A stretch of 22,491 bases of DNA from Roseiarcus sp035656495 (GCA_035656495.1 DASRSL010000100.1:1-22491); one strand, 5' to 3'. Positions 1 to 8,198 are shown, counted from the first letter of the stretch. The notes: generated by a model from the letters alone, not told the origin. Translations and numbers: made by a program.

Positions 1-2821
1 TCATCTTTTCCTCCCGCTCGGCGACCAGGGCGAAGTCGATCATCATGATCGCGTTCTTCTTGACGATGCCGATCAGGAGGAGGACGCCGATCAGCGCGAT
101 CAGGGTCAGATCGGTGCGCGTCGCGATCAGGATCAGAAGCGCGCCCACTCCCGCCGCCGGGAGGGCGGAGAGAATGGTGATCGGGTGGATGAAGCTCTCA
201 TAGAGCATGCCCATGATGATGTAGATCACCGCGATCGCCGCCATGACCAGGAGCGGCATGGTGACGAGCGAAGCCTGGAACGCCTGCGCCGTGCCCTCGA
301 ACTGCCCGAGCAGAGTCGGCGGCGCGTCGAGACTCGCCTTCGCCGCGGTGATGGCGTTGACCGCCTGGCTCAGCGATGCGCCTGGGGCGAGATTGAACGA
401 AAGGGTCACTGACGGAAAGACGCCCTGGTGGTTGACGCTCAGCGGCTCGACCTTGACCGTCTCGTGCGCGACCGATGCCAGAGGGACCTGCCCGCCAGTC
501 GCGTTCGTGACGTAGGTGCTCGACAGGGACAATGGCCCTATTTGGAATTTCGGCTGGACCTCGAGGATCAAATACGCCTGTTGGGTCGGCATATAGATGT
601 TCGCGATTTGCGCCTGCCCAAAGGATTCCTGGAGCGCCGCGTCGATGTTTTCGATCGGCACGTTGAGGCTCGAAGCCCGATCCCGATCGACATTGACGAC
701 GATATGGGGCGAGTTGATCATCTGGTCCGAGGCGACGTCGGACAGGATTTTCATGCCCTTGAGCTTTTTCAGCAGGATCGGGGCAAAGTGATCGAGCTCG
801 TCCGTGTTGGTGTCGGTCAGCGTGTACTGGTACTCCGCCTGCTCGAGCCGGGCGCCGATTCTGATGTCCGGCACAGCCTGCGTGAAGATCTTGACGCCGA
901 CCACCTTGGTGAGCTCGGGCCTGAGCCGCGCGATCACTTCCTGCACCGGTGGGCGCTCCTGGAAGGGCTTCAGCTGGATGAAAAGACGGGCGACGTTCTC
1001 CGCGGCGCCGGCCGTCGCGCCGGTGAAGCCGACGACGCCGGACACGGCGGGATCCTTGAGGATGATGGCGGCAATTTCATTCTCGTTTTTCGCCATCGAA
1101 TCGAAGGCGATGTCCTCGCGCGCTTGCGCCGAGACCATAATCAGGCCGGTGTCCTGGGGAGGCAGGAACCCCTTCGGGACCGCGACATAAAGGAACACCG
1201 TTCCGGCTATCAACGCGATGGTGACGAGCAGCATCAGAAACTCGTGCCGCAGGGCCCAGACCAGCCCTCGGTCGTACATGTCGCGCATGCGGTCGAAACC
1301 GCGCTCGAGCCAGCGGTTGAAGCGGCCCTGCCCCTCGCGGTTCTCGCGGGTCAGAAATTGCGCGCACATCATCGGCGTCAGCGTCAGCGACACGAAGCCG
1401 GAGAGGAAGATCGCGAGAATCGTCACCGCCCCGAATTCGTGGAAAAGCAGTCCGACCACGCCCGACATGAAAAGGACCGGAATGAAGACCGCCGCCAGCG
1501 ACAGCGTGATGGAAAGAATGGTGAAGCCGATCTCGCCCGCGCCGTCGAGGGCGGCTTGCAGGGGCGGCTTCCCCGCCTCGATATGGCGGACGATGTTCTC
1601 GATCATCACGATCGCGTCGTCGACAAGGAAGCCGATGGCGATCGTGAGCGCCATGAGCGACAGATTGTCGATGCTGTAGCTGAGCAGATACATCCCCGCG
1701 AACGTCGCGACGATCACGACCGGCAAGGTAATGCTCGGAATCACGGTCGCCCAGAACTTGCGCAGGAAAAGGAAGATGACCATGACGACGAGCGCCATCG
1801 CCAGCAGGAGAGTGAACTCGACGTCCGAGACGGAGGCGCGAATCGAGAGGGAGCGGTCGGAGACGAGGTTCATGTGCACGGAATGCGGGATCGCCTTCTC
1901 GAGCTGCGGCATCATCGCCTGGATCCTGTCGACGACGTCGAGCGTGTTGGCGCCTGGCGCCTTGAAGACCAACAGAACCTCGGATCGCTTGGTCCCGAAC
2001 CAGGCGCCCGTGCGCGGGTTTTGCGGTCCGTCGACCACGGTCGCGATGTCCCCCAGCTTGACCGGCGCGCCGTTGCTGTAGGCGACGATCACCTTGCGGA
2101 ACTCTTCGGCGTTGGTCAGCTGCTGATTGACGTCGAGCGGAAACTCCAAGTGGCGACCTTCGAGATTGCCGGTCGGTTGGAGAACGCTTTCCGAGGTCAG
2201 CGCGGCGCTGATCTGAGCGAACCCCAGTCCTTTCGCCGCGAGCGCGTTGGGATTGAGCTGCACCTGCACGGCGGGCTGCGCCTGCCCGGCGATGATCACC
2301 TGGCCGACCCCGTTCACACGCGAAAGCGACTGAGCCAGAAGGATGTTGGCGTACTGATCGAGCTCCTGGATCGGATAGGCGTCGGAATGAATCGCGTAGA
2401 TGATAACCGGCGTGTCGGCCGGATTGGCGACCCGGTAGGTCGGCGGGGTCGGCATGTTCTTGGGTAAGAGGCCGCTTGCGGCCTCGATGGCTTGCTCCAC
2501 ATAGCCGGCGTCGCGAGTGAGGCTTGTGCTCAGGTCGAACTGCAGGGTGATCGACGTCGAGCCGAGCCCGCTCGTCGAGGTCATGGAGGCCAGCCCGGGA
2601 ATAGCCGTGAGCTGGTCCTCGAGCGGCGTCGCCACGGTCGAGGCCATCACGGTGGGGGTCGCCCCCGGCAGCCTTGCCGTCACCGAGATCGTCGGGAATT
2701 CGACGTTGGGCAGCGCGGCGACCGGCAGCAGAGTGAAGCAGACAGCGCCGAAGGCGAAGAGCCCGGCGGTCATCAGCGCGGTCGCGATCGGTCGGCGGAT
2801 GAAGACTTCCGAGATGTTCAT
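1..2821 (-). CDS. RND multidrug efflux pump, inner-membrane permease (HAE1/AcrB-MdtB type), 3' end cut by window edge
   Basis: Proton-driven inner-membrane pump of a tripartite efflux system, exporting drugs or other amphiphiles through a periplasmic adaptor and an outer-membrane channel. Reading from the ATG at 2821, the frame stays open to base 2, giving about 940 residues of an expected 1030-1050, so only the last membrane segments are missing. It opens MNISEVFIRRPIATALM, the usual HAE1-family start. Residues about 397-410 read GFLVDDAIVMIENI, the TM4 segment with the paired Asp (401-402) of the proton relay. The visible end reads MIDFALVAEREEKM, also typical. The start overlaps the adaptor's stop as ATGA, so translation is probably coupled. 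The family is certain from the sequence. The substrate cannot be read, and a heavy-metal pump is unlikely given the HAE1-like motifs. Confidence 0.95.
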   Translation of the reverse strand, partial: MNISEVFIRRPIATALMTAGLFAFGAVCFTLLPVAALPNVEFPTISVTARLPGATPTVMASTVATPLEDQLTAIPGLASMTSTSGLGSTSITLQFDLSTSLTRDAGYVEQAIEAASGLLPKNMPTPPTYRVANPADTPVIIYAIHSDAYPIQELDQYANILLAQSLSRVNGVGQVIIAGQAQPAVQVQLNPNALAAKGLGFAQISAALTSESVLQPTGNLEGRHLEFPLDVNQQLTNAEEFRKVIVAYSNGAPVKLGDIATVVDGPQNPRTGAWFGTKRSEVLLVFKAPGANTLDVVDRIQAMMPQLEKAIPHSVHMNLVSDRSLSIRASVSDVEFTLLLAMALVVMVIFLFLRKFWATVIPSITLPVVIVATFAGMYLLSYSIDNLSLMALTIAIGFLVDDAIVMIENIVRHIEAGKPPLQAALDGAGEIGFTILSITLSLAAVFIPVLFMSGVVGLLFHEFGAVTILAIFLSGFVSLTLTPMMCAQFLTRENREGQGRFNRWLERGFDRMRDMYDRGLVWALRHEFLMLLVTIALIAGTVFLYVAVPKGFLPPQDTGLIMVSAQAREDIAFDSMAKNENEIAAIILKDPAVSGVVGFTGATAGAAENVARLFIQLKPFQERPPVQEVIARLRPELTKVVGVKIFTQAVPDIRIGARLEQAEYQYTLTDTNTDELDHFAPILLKKLKGMKILSDVASDQMINSPHIVVNVDRDRASSLNVPIENIDAALQESFGQAQIANIYMPTQQAYLILEVQPKFQIGPLSLSSTYVTNATGGQVPLASVAHETVKVEPLSVNHQGVFPSVTLSFNLAPGASLSQAVNAITAAKASLDAPPTLLGQFEGTAQAFQASLVTMPLLVMAAIAVIYIIMGMLYESFIHPITILSALPAAGVGALLILIATRTDLTLIALIGVLLLIGIVKKNAIMMIDFALVAEREEKM

Positions 2822-3966
2822 GGCGAGGCGCTCGCGGTCGCCTTGGGCTGTTCGATCGCGACCTTCACGCCGTCAGCGAGATTGTACTGCCCGTTGACGA
2901 CGATGCGCTCCCCCGCCGAGACGCCTTTTGCAAACACCGCCATCCCGTTCTGGCGGGCGACGACCTGCACGGGGACGCGGTGAGCGACATTGTCGGCCGA
3001 GAGCGTGTAGACGTAGTCGCCCTCGGGACCCGACATGACGCTCGTGATCGGAGCGGTCATGGCGTTTTGCCGCATTCCGAGAATGAGGGCCACGTTGACG
3101 AATTCGCCGGGCCACAGCGCCTGGTCTGTATTCGGGAAGGTGGCGTAGATCGTGTCGGCGCCGGTCGTGGTCGCGATCTGGTTGTTGATGAAGCTGAGCT
3201 TGCCGTCGCCAAGGAGCTTTCCCGCCTGCGACCACCCGTGTACGTCGAGGGGCGCCCTGGCCTGCGCCGCCCGCACCTCGTCAAGCTGGGTCTGCGGGAT
3301 CGGGAAGGACACGTAGATCGGCGAGATCTGGGTGATCGTCACCAGCGTCGTGCCCGCGCCAGCTTGCACGTAATTGCCGGGATCGACCTGCATGGCTCCG
3401 GCGACCCCGTCGGCAGGGGAGTCGATATGGGCATAGGCGAGGTTCAGCTTCGCCGTCTCCACATTGGCTTGATCGAGCTTGACCGTGCCATCATCCTGCT
3501 GGACGACGAACGCTTGGTCCTCGGCCTGCTGCGCGGCGATGGAATTCTGCCTCAAGAGGAGCTGGTAGCGGGCGAGGTCGGTCTGCGCCTGCTTGAGCAA
3601 CGCCTGATCGTGCGCGAGCTGCGCCTGAGCCTGGTCGAGCGCCGCCTGATAGGGGCGCGGATCGATCAGGAAAAGCGGGTCGCCCTTCTTCACGTACTGT
3701 CCTTGGGTGAAGAAGGCCTGCATGATCTGGCCGTTCACCCGCGACTGGACGTTGACCATCTCGATCGATTGTACGGTTCCGAGCGCGTGGATGAAGTTGG
3801 GGACGTTGCGTTCCGTCACGACGGCCATCGTGACGGGGACCGCAGCGCTCTCCGCCCGTTCCGTCGGCGCGACATTCGACGTTGGATGTCGCGTCTTATC
3901 GACCACAGCGACCGAAGCCAGAATGACGGCAACGGCCGCGAGCGCCCATCGGGGGCGAACGCGCAT
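2818..3966 (-). CDS. RND efflux periplasmic adaptor (membrane fusion protein, MdtA/AcrA-like)
   Basis: A 382-residue periplasmic adaptor linking the RND pump to an outer-membrane channel. An N-terminal hydrophobic stretch (about residues 8-22) has no lipobox Cys and serves as anchor or uncleaved signal. It is followed by a first lipoyl half (VQSRVNGQIMQAFFTQGQYV, about 73-92, then KKGDPLFLIDPRPY), an alpha-helical hairpin rich in Gln, Ala and Leu (about 108-165), and the second lipoyl half with the usual AYAHIDSPADGV. Beta-barrel and membrane-proximal domains complete it, including YATFPNTDQALWPGEFVNV. It is first in the operon and its TGA overlaps the pump's ATG by four bases. No outer-membrane channel gene lies in the window, so a TolC-like protein must be encoded elsewhere or beyond the left edge. 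Confidence 0.94.
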   Translation of the reverse strand: MRVRPRWALAAVAVILASVAVVDKTRHPTSNVAPTERAESAAVPVTMAVVTERNVPNFIHALGTVQSIEMVNVQSRVNGQIMQAFFTQGQYVKKGDPLFLIDPRPYQAALDQAQAQLAHDQALLKQAQTDLARYQLLLRQNSIAAQQAEDQAFVVQQDDGTVKLDQANVETAKLNLAYAHIDSPADGVAGAMQVDPGNYVQAGAGTTLVTITQISPIYVSFPIPQTQLDEVRAAQARAPLDVHGWSQAGKLLGDGKLSFINNQIATTTGADTIYATFPNTDQALWPGEFVNVALILGMRQNAMTAPITSVMSGPEGDYVYTLSADNVAHRVPVQVVARQNGMAVFAKGVSAGERIVVNGQYNLADGVKVAIEQPKATASASP

Positions 3967-3997
3967 GTCCTCCTCGCCATTCTGCTTGTTGGGATAA

Positions 3998-4036
3998 CGC
4001 GCCGGGCCTGCGCCTGTTTCGCGCGGGCCCGGCGCG
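3998..4036 (-). terminator. GC-rich hairpin after the first degP copy
   Basis: An 11-bp perfect stem (3998-4008 pairs with 4026-4036), with an inner GCGC/GCGC helix and a small loop, lies between the stop of the protease gene at 4083 and the adaptor start at 3966. No U-tract follows on the minus strand, so it may be a Rho-assisted terminator or a 3'-end stabilising stem rather than a classical intrinsic terminator. The second protease copy has a related hairpin at 6046-6081, in the same place relative to its stop codon. Confidence 0.5.
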
Positions 4037-4082
4037 CCGTCATCACAGTAATGTCATCGCGGCGTTCGAATGCCGCCGGCGG

Positions 4083-5576
4083 TTATCCCGCCTTCGGGAA
4101 TGCGAAGGCGACGAACTTGTCGTTGCCGTCGGCGGTCTGCACTCGCATCATGAAGGCCTTCTTGCCCTCATGCTTGGCATTGGCGATCTGGGACCTCACA
4201 TCGCTCGGCGAGGAAACCGGCTTGCCGGCGACATCGAGAATGACGTCACCCGTCGTCAGCCCCTTCTGGGCCGCTTCGCCGGCCGGATCGACTCCGACGA
4301 TCGCGACGCCCTTCTGATTCTGGCCGTTGGCCTCGGGGGCCGGGGCAAGCTGAAGACCGAGCTTCGGCGTCTCGGTATCCTGGTTCGTCTCTGCGCTCGC
4401 CATCGTCTCGGGCTTTTGCTGAGCGAGCGAAATATTCGCCGTCTTCTCCGCGCCGTCGCGCCAGTAAGACAGCTCTATCTTCTCGCGCGGCTTCATCAGG
4501 CCGATCTGCCGGGTGAGGTCGCCTGCGTCCTTCACGTCCTGCCCGTTCACTTTGGTGATGATGTCGCCCGCCTTGAGGCCTGCATCGGCCGCCGGCGTCC
4601 CCGACATCGTCTTGGCGATCATCGCGCCTTCAGCGTGCTTGAGTCCAACGGCCTCCGCGATATCCGGGCCGACCGACTGGATTTCGACGCCGAGATAGCC
4701 GCGCTCGACGACGCCGCCGTGCTCGAGCGAGTCGACCACCCGACTGACCGTGCTTGCGGGGATGGCGAAGCCGATCCCCACGCTGCCGCCGGACGGCGAA
4801 TAGATCGCGGTGTTCACGCCGACGACCTGGCCTTCCTCATTGAACGCAGGCCCGCCGGAATTGCCCTTGTTGATCGGCGCGTCGATCTGCAGGAAGCGGT
4901 CGTAGGGGCCGTCGCCGATGTTGCGGCCCTCAGCCGAAATGATGCCGGCCGTCACCGTGCCGCCGAGGCCATAGGGGTTGCCGATCGCCAGCACCCAGTC
5001 CCCGATCTTCGGCTCCCCTGTGGCGAAGGTCACGTAGGGATAATTGCCCGGCTGGTCGACCTTCAACAGCGCGAGATCCGTCTGCGGGTCGGTTCCGACC
5101 ACCTTCGCGTCGAGAACCTTGCCGTTGTCCATGGTCACCGTGACCGACTTCGATTTCTGCACGACGTGGTCGTTGGTGACGATGTACCCGTCGGACGAAA
5201 TGAAGAATCCGGATCCCTCGCCCAATATGACCTGCCGCGGATTGCCGGGAGCGCCGTTCGGCTCGCCGAACTGCTGGAAGAACTTCTGTATCTCGGGCGG
5301 CAGGTTGCCCAACCCCCCGGTGTTCGAGTCGCCTTGGTCGACGATTTTGACCTTGACCGCGACCACCGCCGGCTTGACGCGCGCGATCAGCGGCGCGAAC
5401 GACGGAAGGGTCTGCTGCTGCTGTGCGGGCGTCGAAACGTCGGCGGCCTGCACGGAATGCGGCGCGCTCAAGGCGCCCTCGCCGATCGCGCCGGCGGTCG
5501 CCAGCGTGAGCACGGCGACGGAGGCCAGAATGCGGTTGCGGTGCCGCGAAAGGGGGGAAGAACCAAATACTGACAT
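4083..5576 (-). CDS. degP: Do-family periplasmic serine protease/chaperone (DegP/HtrA), copy 1
   Basis: A 497-residue ATP-independent periplasmic protease that degrades or refolds misfolded envelope proteins. The start is the ATG at 5576: it has a GGAG ribosome site seven bases upstream and matches the start of the neighbouring paralogue, and a longer in-frame extension is not shared. A signal peptide ends near VQA (about residue 44). The trypsin-like domain shows the catalytic triad His137 (TNDHVV), Asp167 (TDLALLK) and Ser240 (GNSGGP). PDZ1 begins near residue 292 (GYLGVEIQ) and PDZ2 near 404 (KLGLQLAP), with GLTTGDVIL in the second carboxylate-binding region. All key residues are intact, so it should be active. 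It sits 116 bp upstream of the RND operon on the same strand, separated from it by a hairpin. The substrate range and the division of labour with copy 2 are unknown. Confidence 0.96.
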   Translation of the reverse strand: MSVFGSSPLSRHRNRILASVAVLTLATAGAIGEGALSAPHSVQAADVSTPAQQQQTLPSFAPLIARVKPAVVAVKVKIVDQGDSNTGGLGNLPPEIQKFFQQFGEPNGAPGNPRQVILGEGSGFFISSDGYIVTNDHVVQKSKSVTVTMDNGKVLDAKVVGTDPQTDLALLKVDQPGNYPYVTFATGEPKIGDWVLAIGNPYGLGGTVTAGIISAEGRNIGDGPYDRFLQIDAPINKGNSGGPAFNEEGQVVGVNTAIYSPSGGSVGIGFAIPASTVSRVVDSLEHGGVVERGYLGVEIQSVGPDIAEAVGLKHAEGAMIAKTMSGTPAADAGLKAGDIITKVNGQDVKDAGDLTRQIGLMKPREKIELSYWRDGAEKTANISLAQQKPETMASAETNQDTETPKLGLQLAPAPEANGQNQKGVAIVGVDPAGEAAQKGLTTGDVILDVAGKPVSSPSDVRSQIANAKHEGKKAFMMRVQTADGNDKFVAFAFPKAG

Positions 5577-5760
5577 GGTTTGACTCCGATCCTGTTGCAA
5601 TTCGAACGTCGTCCCCGACACGCAACAGGATGCGCCACTTCGCATGTCCGCGCCTTGGCCAATCCATTAAGTTTTCTCAAGGTACTGTCCAGCATGGCGG
5701 AATGCTGCTGCGGCTGACCGACCGAACCGTTTCTGCGGGTGGCGGCTGGCCGTCTCGACG
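5577..5760 (-). promoter_or_regulatory. Upstream control region of degP copy 1, conserved with copy 2
   Basis: Three blocks are shared with the region upstream of copy 2. One is next to the start (CGAATTGCAACAGGATCGGAG on the coding strand, containing the ribosome site). One lies near 5655-5680 (TTGAGAAAACTTAATGG followed by a GGCCAA block). One lies near 5700-5730 (GGTTCGGTCGG and a CGCAGC-GCATTCCGC block). The spacing between blocks has drifted, while the blocks themselves are kept, which suggests binding sites. I cannot assign -35 and -10 boxes with confidence. Confidence 0.45.
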
Positions 5761-5925
5761 CCAGCCTGATGAGCTTGACTGCGCCTTGGTCCTGCTGGAC
5801 CCCATAGACGGTCTTGCGCCTGCCGCCGTACGATCGAGTTTTCCCTCTCGCGGATTTTTCAACAGCGGGCGACTGCGGTCCGCGGCTAAGTAGAATTTCG
5901 CGGACTACCACAGGCTTCAATGGAG

Positions 5926-5977
5926 GGTGCGCGGGAGGGCGCGCGTCCCGCGCACCTTGGGCGGCGGGACGCCGCCC
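5926..5977. other. Two adjacent GC-rich hairpins in the degP intergenic gap
   Basis: The first hairpin has a perfect 11-bp stem (5926-5936 with 5946-5956) around a nine-base loop. The second has a perfect 7-bp stem (5959-5965 with 5971-5977) around a five-base loop. They lie in the 570-bp gap between the two protease genes. Neither has a U-tract on either strand. They may limit read-through between the copies or be a small palindromic repeat. They have no evident counterpart beside the other copy. The rest of the gap holds only the conserved upstream block of copy 1 and the 3' hairpin of copy 2, and I see no gene in it. Confidence 0.45.
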
Positions 5978-6045
5978 CTCCGACTCACCGCGATTTCCGT
6001 GGGACGGCCAATAGGACTTTGCTTAAGGAGAGCTGTCCACAACGC

Positions 6046-6081
6046 GACGGGGTTCCGCGCGGGTTTCGCGCGGACCCCGTC
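6046..6081 (-). terminator. Long hairpin after the second degP copy
   Basis: GACGGGGT with CCGCGCG on one arm pairs with CGCGCGG and ACCCCGTC on the other, a 15-bp stem with a single bulged T (6054) and a five-base loop. It lies 65 bp beyond the stop of protease copy 2. It corresponds in position to the hairpin at 3998-4036, and both keep a GTTTCGCGCG core, but the stem bases differ between copies. No U-tract follows on the minus strand. Confidence 0.55.
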
Positions 6082-6146
6082 ATCACAGTGTTGTCATCGC
6101 GGCGCATCACAGCGTTGTTATCGCGGCGTTTGAATGCCGCCGGCGG

Positions 6147-7643
6147 CTATCCCACCTTCGGGAACGCGAAGGCGACGAACCGGTCGTTGCCGTCGGCGGT
6201 CCGCACCCGCATCATGACAGCCTTCTTGCCCGTCTGTTTCGCGGTCGCGATCCCGGAGTTGACGTCGCCCGGCGTGGAAACCGGCTTGCCGTCGATTTCG
6301 AGAATGACGTCGCCTTTAGCCAGCCCCTTCTGGGCGGCCTGGCCAGCCGGATCGACGCCGGTGACTGCGACTCCCTTCTGATTGGGGTCGATCTCATGCG
6401 CCGGCGCGAGCTCGAGGCCGAATCCCTGGGGCTCCTCGGGCGCATTCGACTGCGCCTTGGCGACGGTCTCGTTCTCCTGCGGCGCGAGCGTCACCTCGGC
6501 GGTCTTCTCGGCGCCTTTGCGGATAAACGAAATCTGGACCTTGTCGCCCGGCTTCATTGCTCCGATCTGCCGGGTGAGGTCGCCGGCGTCCTTGACCTCC
6601 TTCCCATTCACCTTGGTGATGACGTCGCCCGCCTGAAGGCCCGCGTCCACGGCGGGCGTACCCGACATGGTGGAGGCGACGATCGCGCCTTCCTTGCTCT
6701 TCAGCCCGAGGGCCTCCGCCATATCCGGATTGATCTCTTGAATCCGCACGCCGAGATAACCGCGTTGGACGACGCCGCCGTGCTCGAGCGCGGTGACCAC
6801 CTGATTGACCGTGTCTGCGGGAATGGCGAACCCGATGCCGACGCTGCCCCCGGAAGGCGAAAAGATCGCCGTGTTCACGCCGACGACCTGGCCGTCCTCA
6901 TTGAACGCAGGTCCGCCGGAATTGCCCCGGTTGATCGGCGCGTCGATCTGCAGGAAGCGGTCGTATGGACCGTCGCCAATGTTGCGGCCCTCGGCCGAGA
7001 TGATCCCGGCCGTCACCGTGCCGCCGAGGCCGTAGGGATTGCCGATCGCCAGCACCCAGTCTCCGATCTTCGGCTCCCCCGTCGCGAAGGTCACGTAGGG
7101 ATAATTGCCCGGCTCGTCGACCTTCAACAGCGCGAGATCCGTCTTCGGGTCGGTTCCGACCACCTTAGCGTCGATAACTTTGCCGTTGTCCATGGTCACG
7201 GTGACCGACTTCGAATTCTGCACGACGTGATTGTTGGTGACGATGTAGCCGTCGGATGAAATGAAGAATCCGGACCCCTCGCCCACAATGACCTGCCGCG
7301 GATTGTCGGGAGAGCCGTTCGGCTGGCCGAACTGCCTGAAGAACCTTCGCAATTCGGGCGGGAGGTTGTTAAGCTGACTGTTCGAGTTGTTCGAGTCGTC
7401 CTGGTGGACGATCTTGACCTTGACCGAGACCACCGCCGGTTTGACGTGCGCGATCAGCGGCGCAAACGACGGGATGGTCTGGTGCTGCGGGGCCGACGTC
7501 GTAACGTCGGCGGCCTGGGCCGAATGAGGCGCTCTCAAGGCGCCTTCGCCGATCGCGCCGGCCGTGGCCAGCGCGAGCGCGGCGACGGAGGCTAGAATGC
7601 GGTTCCGGTTCCGCGAAAGGGGGAAAGAGCGGGATGCTGACAT
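6147..7643 (-). CDS. degP: Do-family periplasmic serine protease/chaperone (DegP/HtrA), copy 2
   Basis: A 498-residue paralogue of the downstream protease, with the same architecture. A signal peptide ends near AQA (about residue 44), the triad is His139 (TNNHVV), Asp169 (TDLALLK) and Ser242 (GNSGGP), and two PDZ domains begin near residues 295 and 405. The ATG at 7643 has a GGAG ribosome site and matches the start of copy 1. The copies differ most in the Ser/Asn-rich loop after VKIVHQDD (about residues 82-92), in PDZ1 surface residues, and in the linker before PDZ2. The catalytic core is nearly unchanged. Each copy keeps its own upstream region, and about 500 bp separates them, so separate promoters are likely. 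Which copy corresponds to DegP and which to a MucD- or DegQ-like role cannot be told from the sequence. Confidence 0.96.
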   Translation of the reverse strand: MSASRSFPLSRNRNRILASVAALALATAGAIGEGALRAPHSAQAADVTTSAPQHQTIPSFAPLIAHVKPAVVSVKVKIVHQDDSNNSNSQLNNLPPELRRFFRQFGQPNGSPDNPRQVIVGEGSGFFISSDGYIVTNNHVVQNSKSVTVTMDNGKVIDAKVVGTDPKTDLALLKVDEPGNYPYVTFATGEPKIGDWVLAIGNPYGLGGTVTAGIISAEGRNIGDGPYDRFLQIDAPINRGNSGGPAFNEDGQVVGVNTAIFSPSGGSVGIGFAIPADTVNQVVTALEHGGVVQRGYLGVRIQEINPDMAEALGLKSKEGAIVASTMSGTPAVDAGLQAGDVITKVNGKEVKDAGDLTRQIGAMKPGDKVQISFIRKGAEKTAEVTLAPQENETVAKAQSNAPEEPQGFGLELAPAHEIDPNQKGVAVTGVDPAGQAAQKGLAKGDVILEIDGKPVSTPGDVNSGIATAKQTGKKAVMMRVRTADGNDRFVAFAFPKVG

Positions 7644-7830
7644 GGTTCACTCCGATCCTGTTGCAATTCGAGCTGCGTCCCCGATCGCCGCGTCGCGGCC
7701 AATTCGCGGACAGGCTGCGCCTTTCCTCATGTCCTCGCTTTGGCCGATCCATTTAAAGATTTCTCAACGTATTGACGACCACAGCGGAATGCGGCTGCGC
7801 CTGTCCGACCGAACCCCTTCGCGTGTTCGC
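7644..7830 (-). promoter_or_regulatory. Upstream control region of degP copy 2; contains a CtrA-like site
   Basis: It has the same three conserved blocks as upstream of copy 1. At 7753-7767 the plus strand reads TTAA, seven bases, TCAA, one mismatch from the alphaproteobacterial CtrA full site (TTAA-N7-TTAA). Copy 1 has the equivalent half-sites with six bases between them. The match is weak evidence and could simply be an AT-rich promoter element. From 7831 to 8047 I see no gene or clear signal. Confidence 0.35.
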
Positions 7831-8047
7831 AGGTTCCGCGTCGCGACAGATTTCTCGCCTCGACTCTTGTTTTCTCTTGTTCGACTCGGTCTGGCGCGCC
7901 GGTCAGCAGTGGTCTCTTACGTCAATTTTCGAAGTCCTTACGGCGCGAGGCTGTGCATCTGACACTTTACGCCTCGCATATTGGCGAAGGCGCCGTTCGC
8001 ACTCTCCCACGCGGACACGGCAGAGCCGACAACCGCGCAAGAGCCGC

Positions 8048-8191
8048 ATGAAACTCTTTTCAGTCCTGTTCTGGAGCCTCGTGCTCGCGGCAGCTTTGGT
8101 GAGCTACCGGTGGGGCAGCATGGCCGCCCTCGTCTTCTTCATCGCACTGTTGATGACGAGCGCCTTCCTCGCTTCGCACCTGGCTTTGTAA
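8048..8191 (+). CDS. Small membrane protein, 47 residues, unknown function
   Basis: The ORF runs from an ATG with a short AAGAG upstream to a TAA. The product begins MKLFSVLFWSLVLAAALVSY and has two hydrophobic segments (about residues 3-19 and 24-46) joined by a short turn containing Arg and Trp (YRWGS). It could be a two-helix membrane protein, or a signal peptide followed by one helix. A GC-rich hairpin follows eight bases after the stop, consistent with a real transcription unit. I do not recognise the family. A longer in-frame reading from 7772 exists, but its extra N-terminus looks like random coding and is not preferred. Existence as a gene is likely but unproven. Confidence 0.5.
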   Translation: MKLFSVLFWSLVLAAALVSYRWGSMAALVFFIALLMTSAFLASHLAL

Positions 8192-8198
8192 GCCCGTC

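Larger units (their letters stand above)
4037..7830. repeat. Tandem duplication of the degP locus, about 2 kb per unit
   Basis: Unit A runs from about 4037 to about 5750 and unit B from about 6074 to about 7830. The two units align through the coding regions (roughly three quarters identical or more at protein level by eye), the last bases after each stop (a shared CGTCATCACAG block and a GAATGCCGCCGGCGG block), and about 150-190 bp upstream of each start. The boundaries are approximate because divergence is substantial. A direct head-to-tail orientation and retained flanks point to an old segmental duplication rather than separate acquisition. Confidence 0.85.

Noticed and set aside
428..2467. 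679-codon open frame on the plus strand
   Set aside because: It lies wholly antisense to the RND pump. Its product is Arg/Asp/His-rich without domains, as expected from the opposite strand of a GC-rich gene.
2980..4317. 445-codon plus-strand frame
   Set aside because: It runs antisense across the adaptor gene and into degP copy 1, crossing the intergenic hairpin, and has no family character.
4170..5573. 467-codon plus-strand frame
   Set aside because: Antisense to degP copy 1. A similar antisense frame exists at the second copy (6396-7259), because the two copies share sequence.
5577..5645. 23-residue N-terminal extension of degP copy 1
   Set aside because: Not shared with copy 2; it would bury the signal peptide, and the ribosome site precedes the ATG at 5576.
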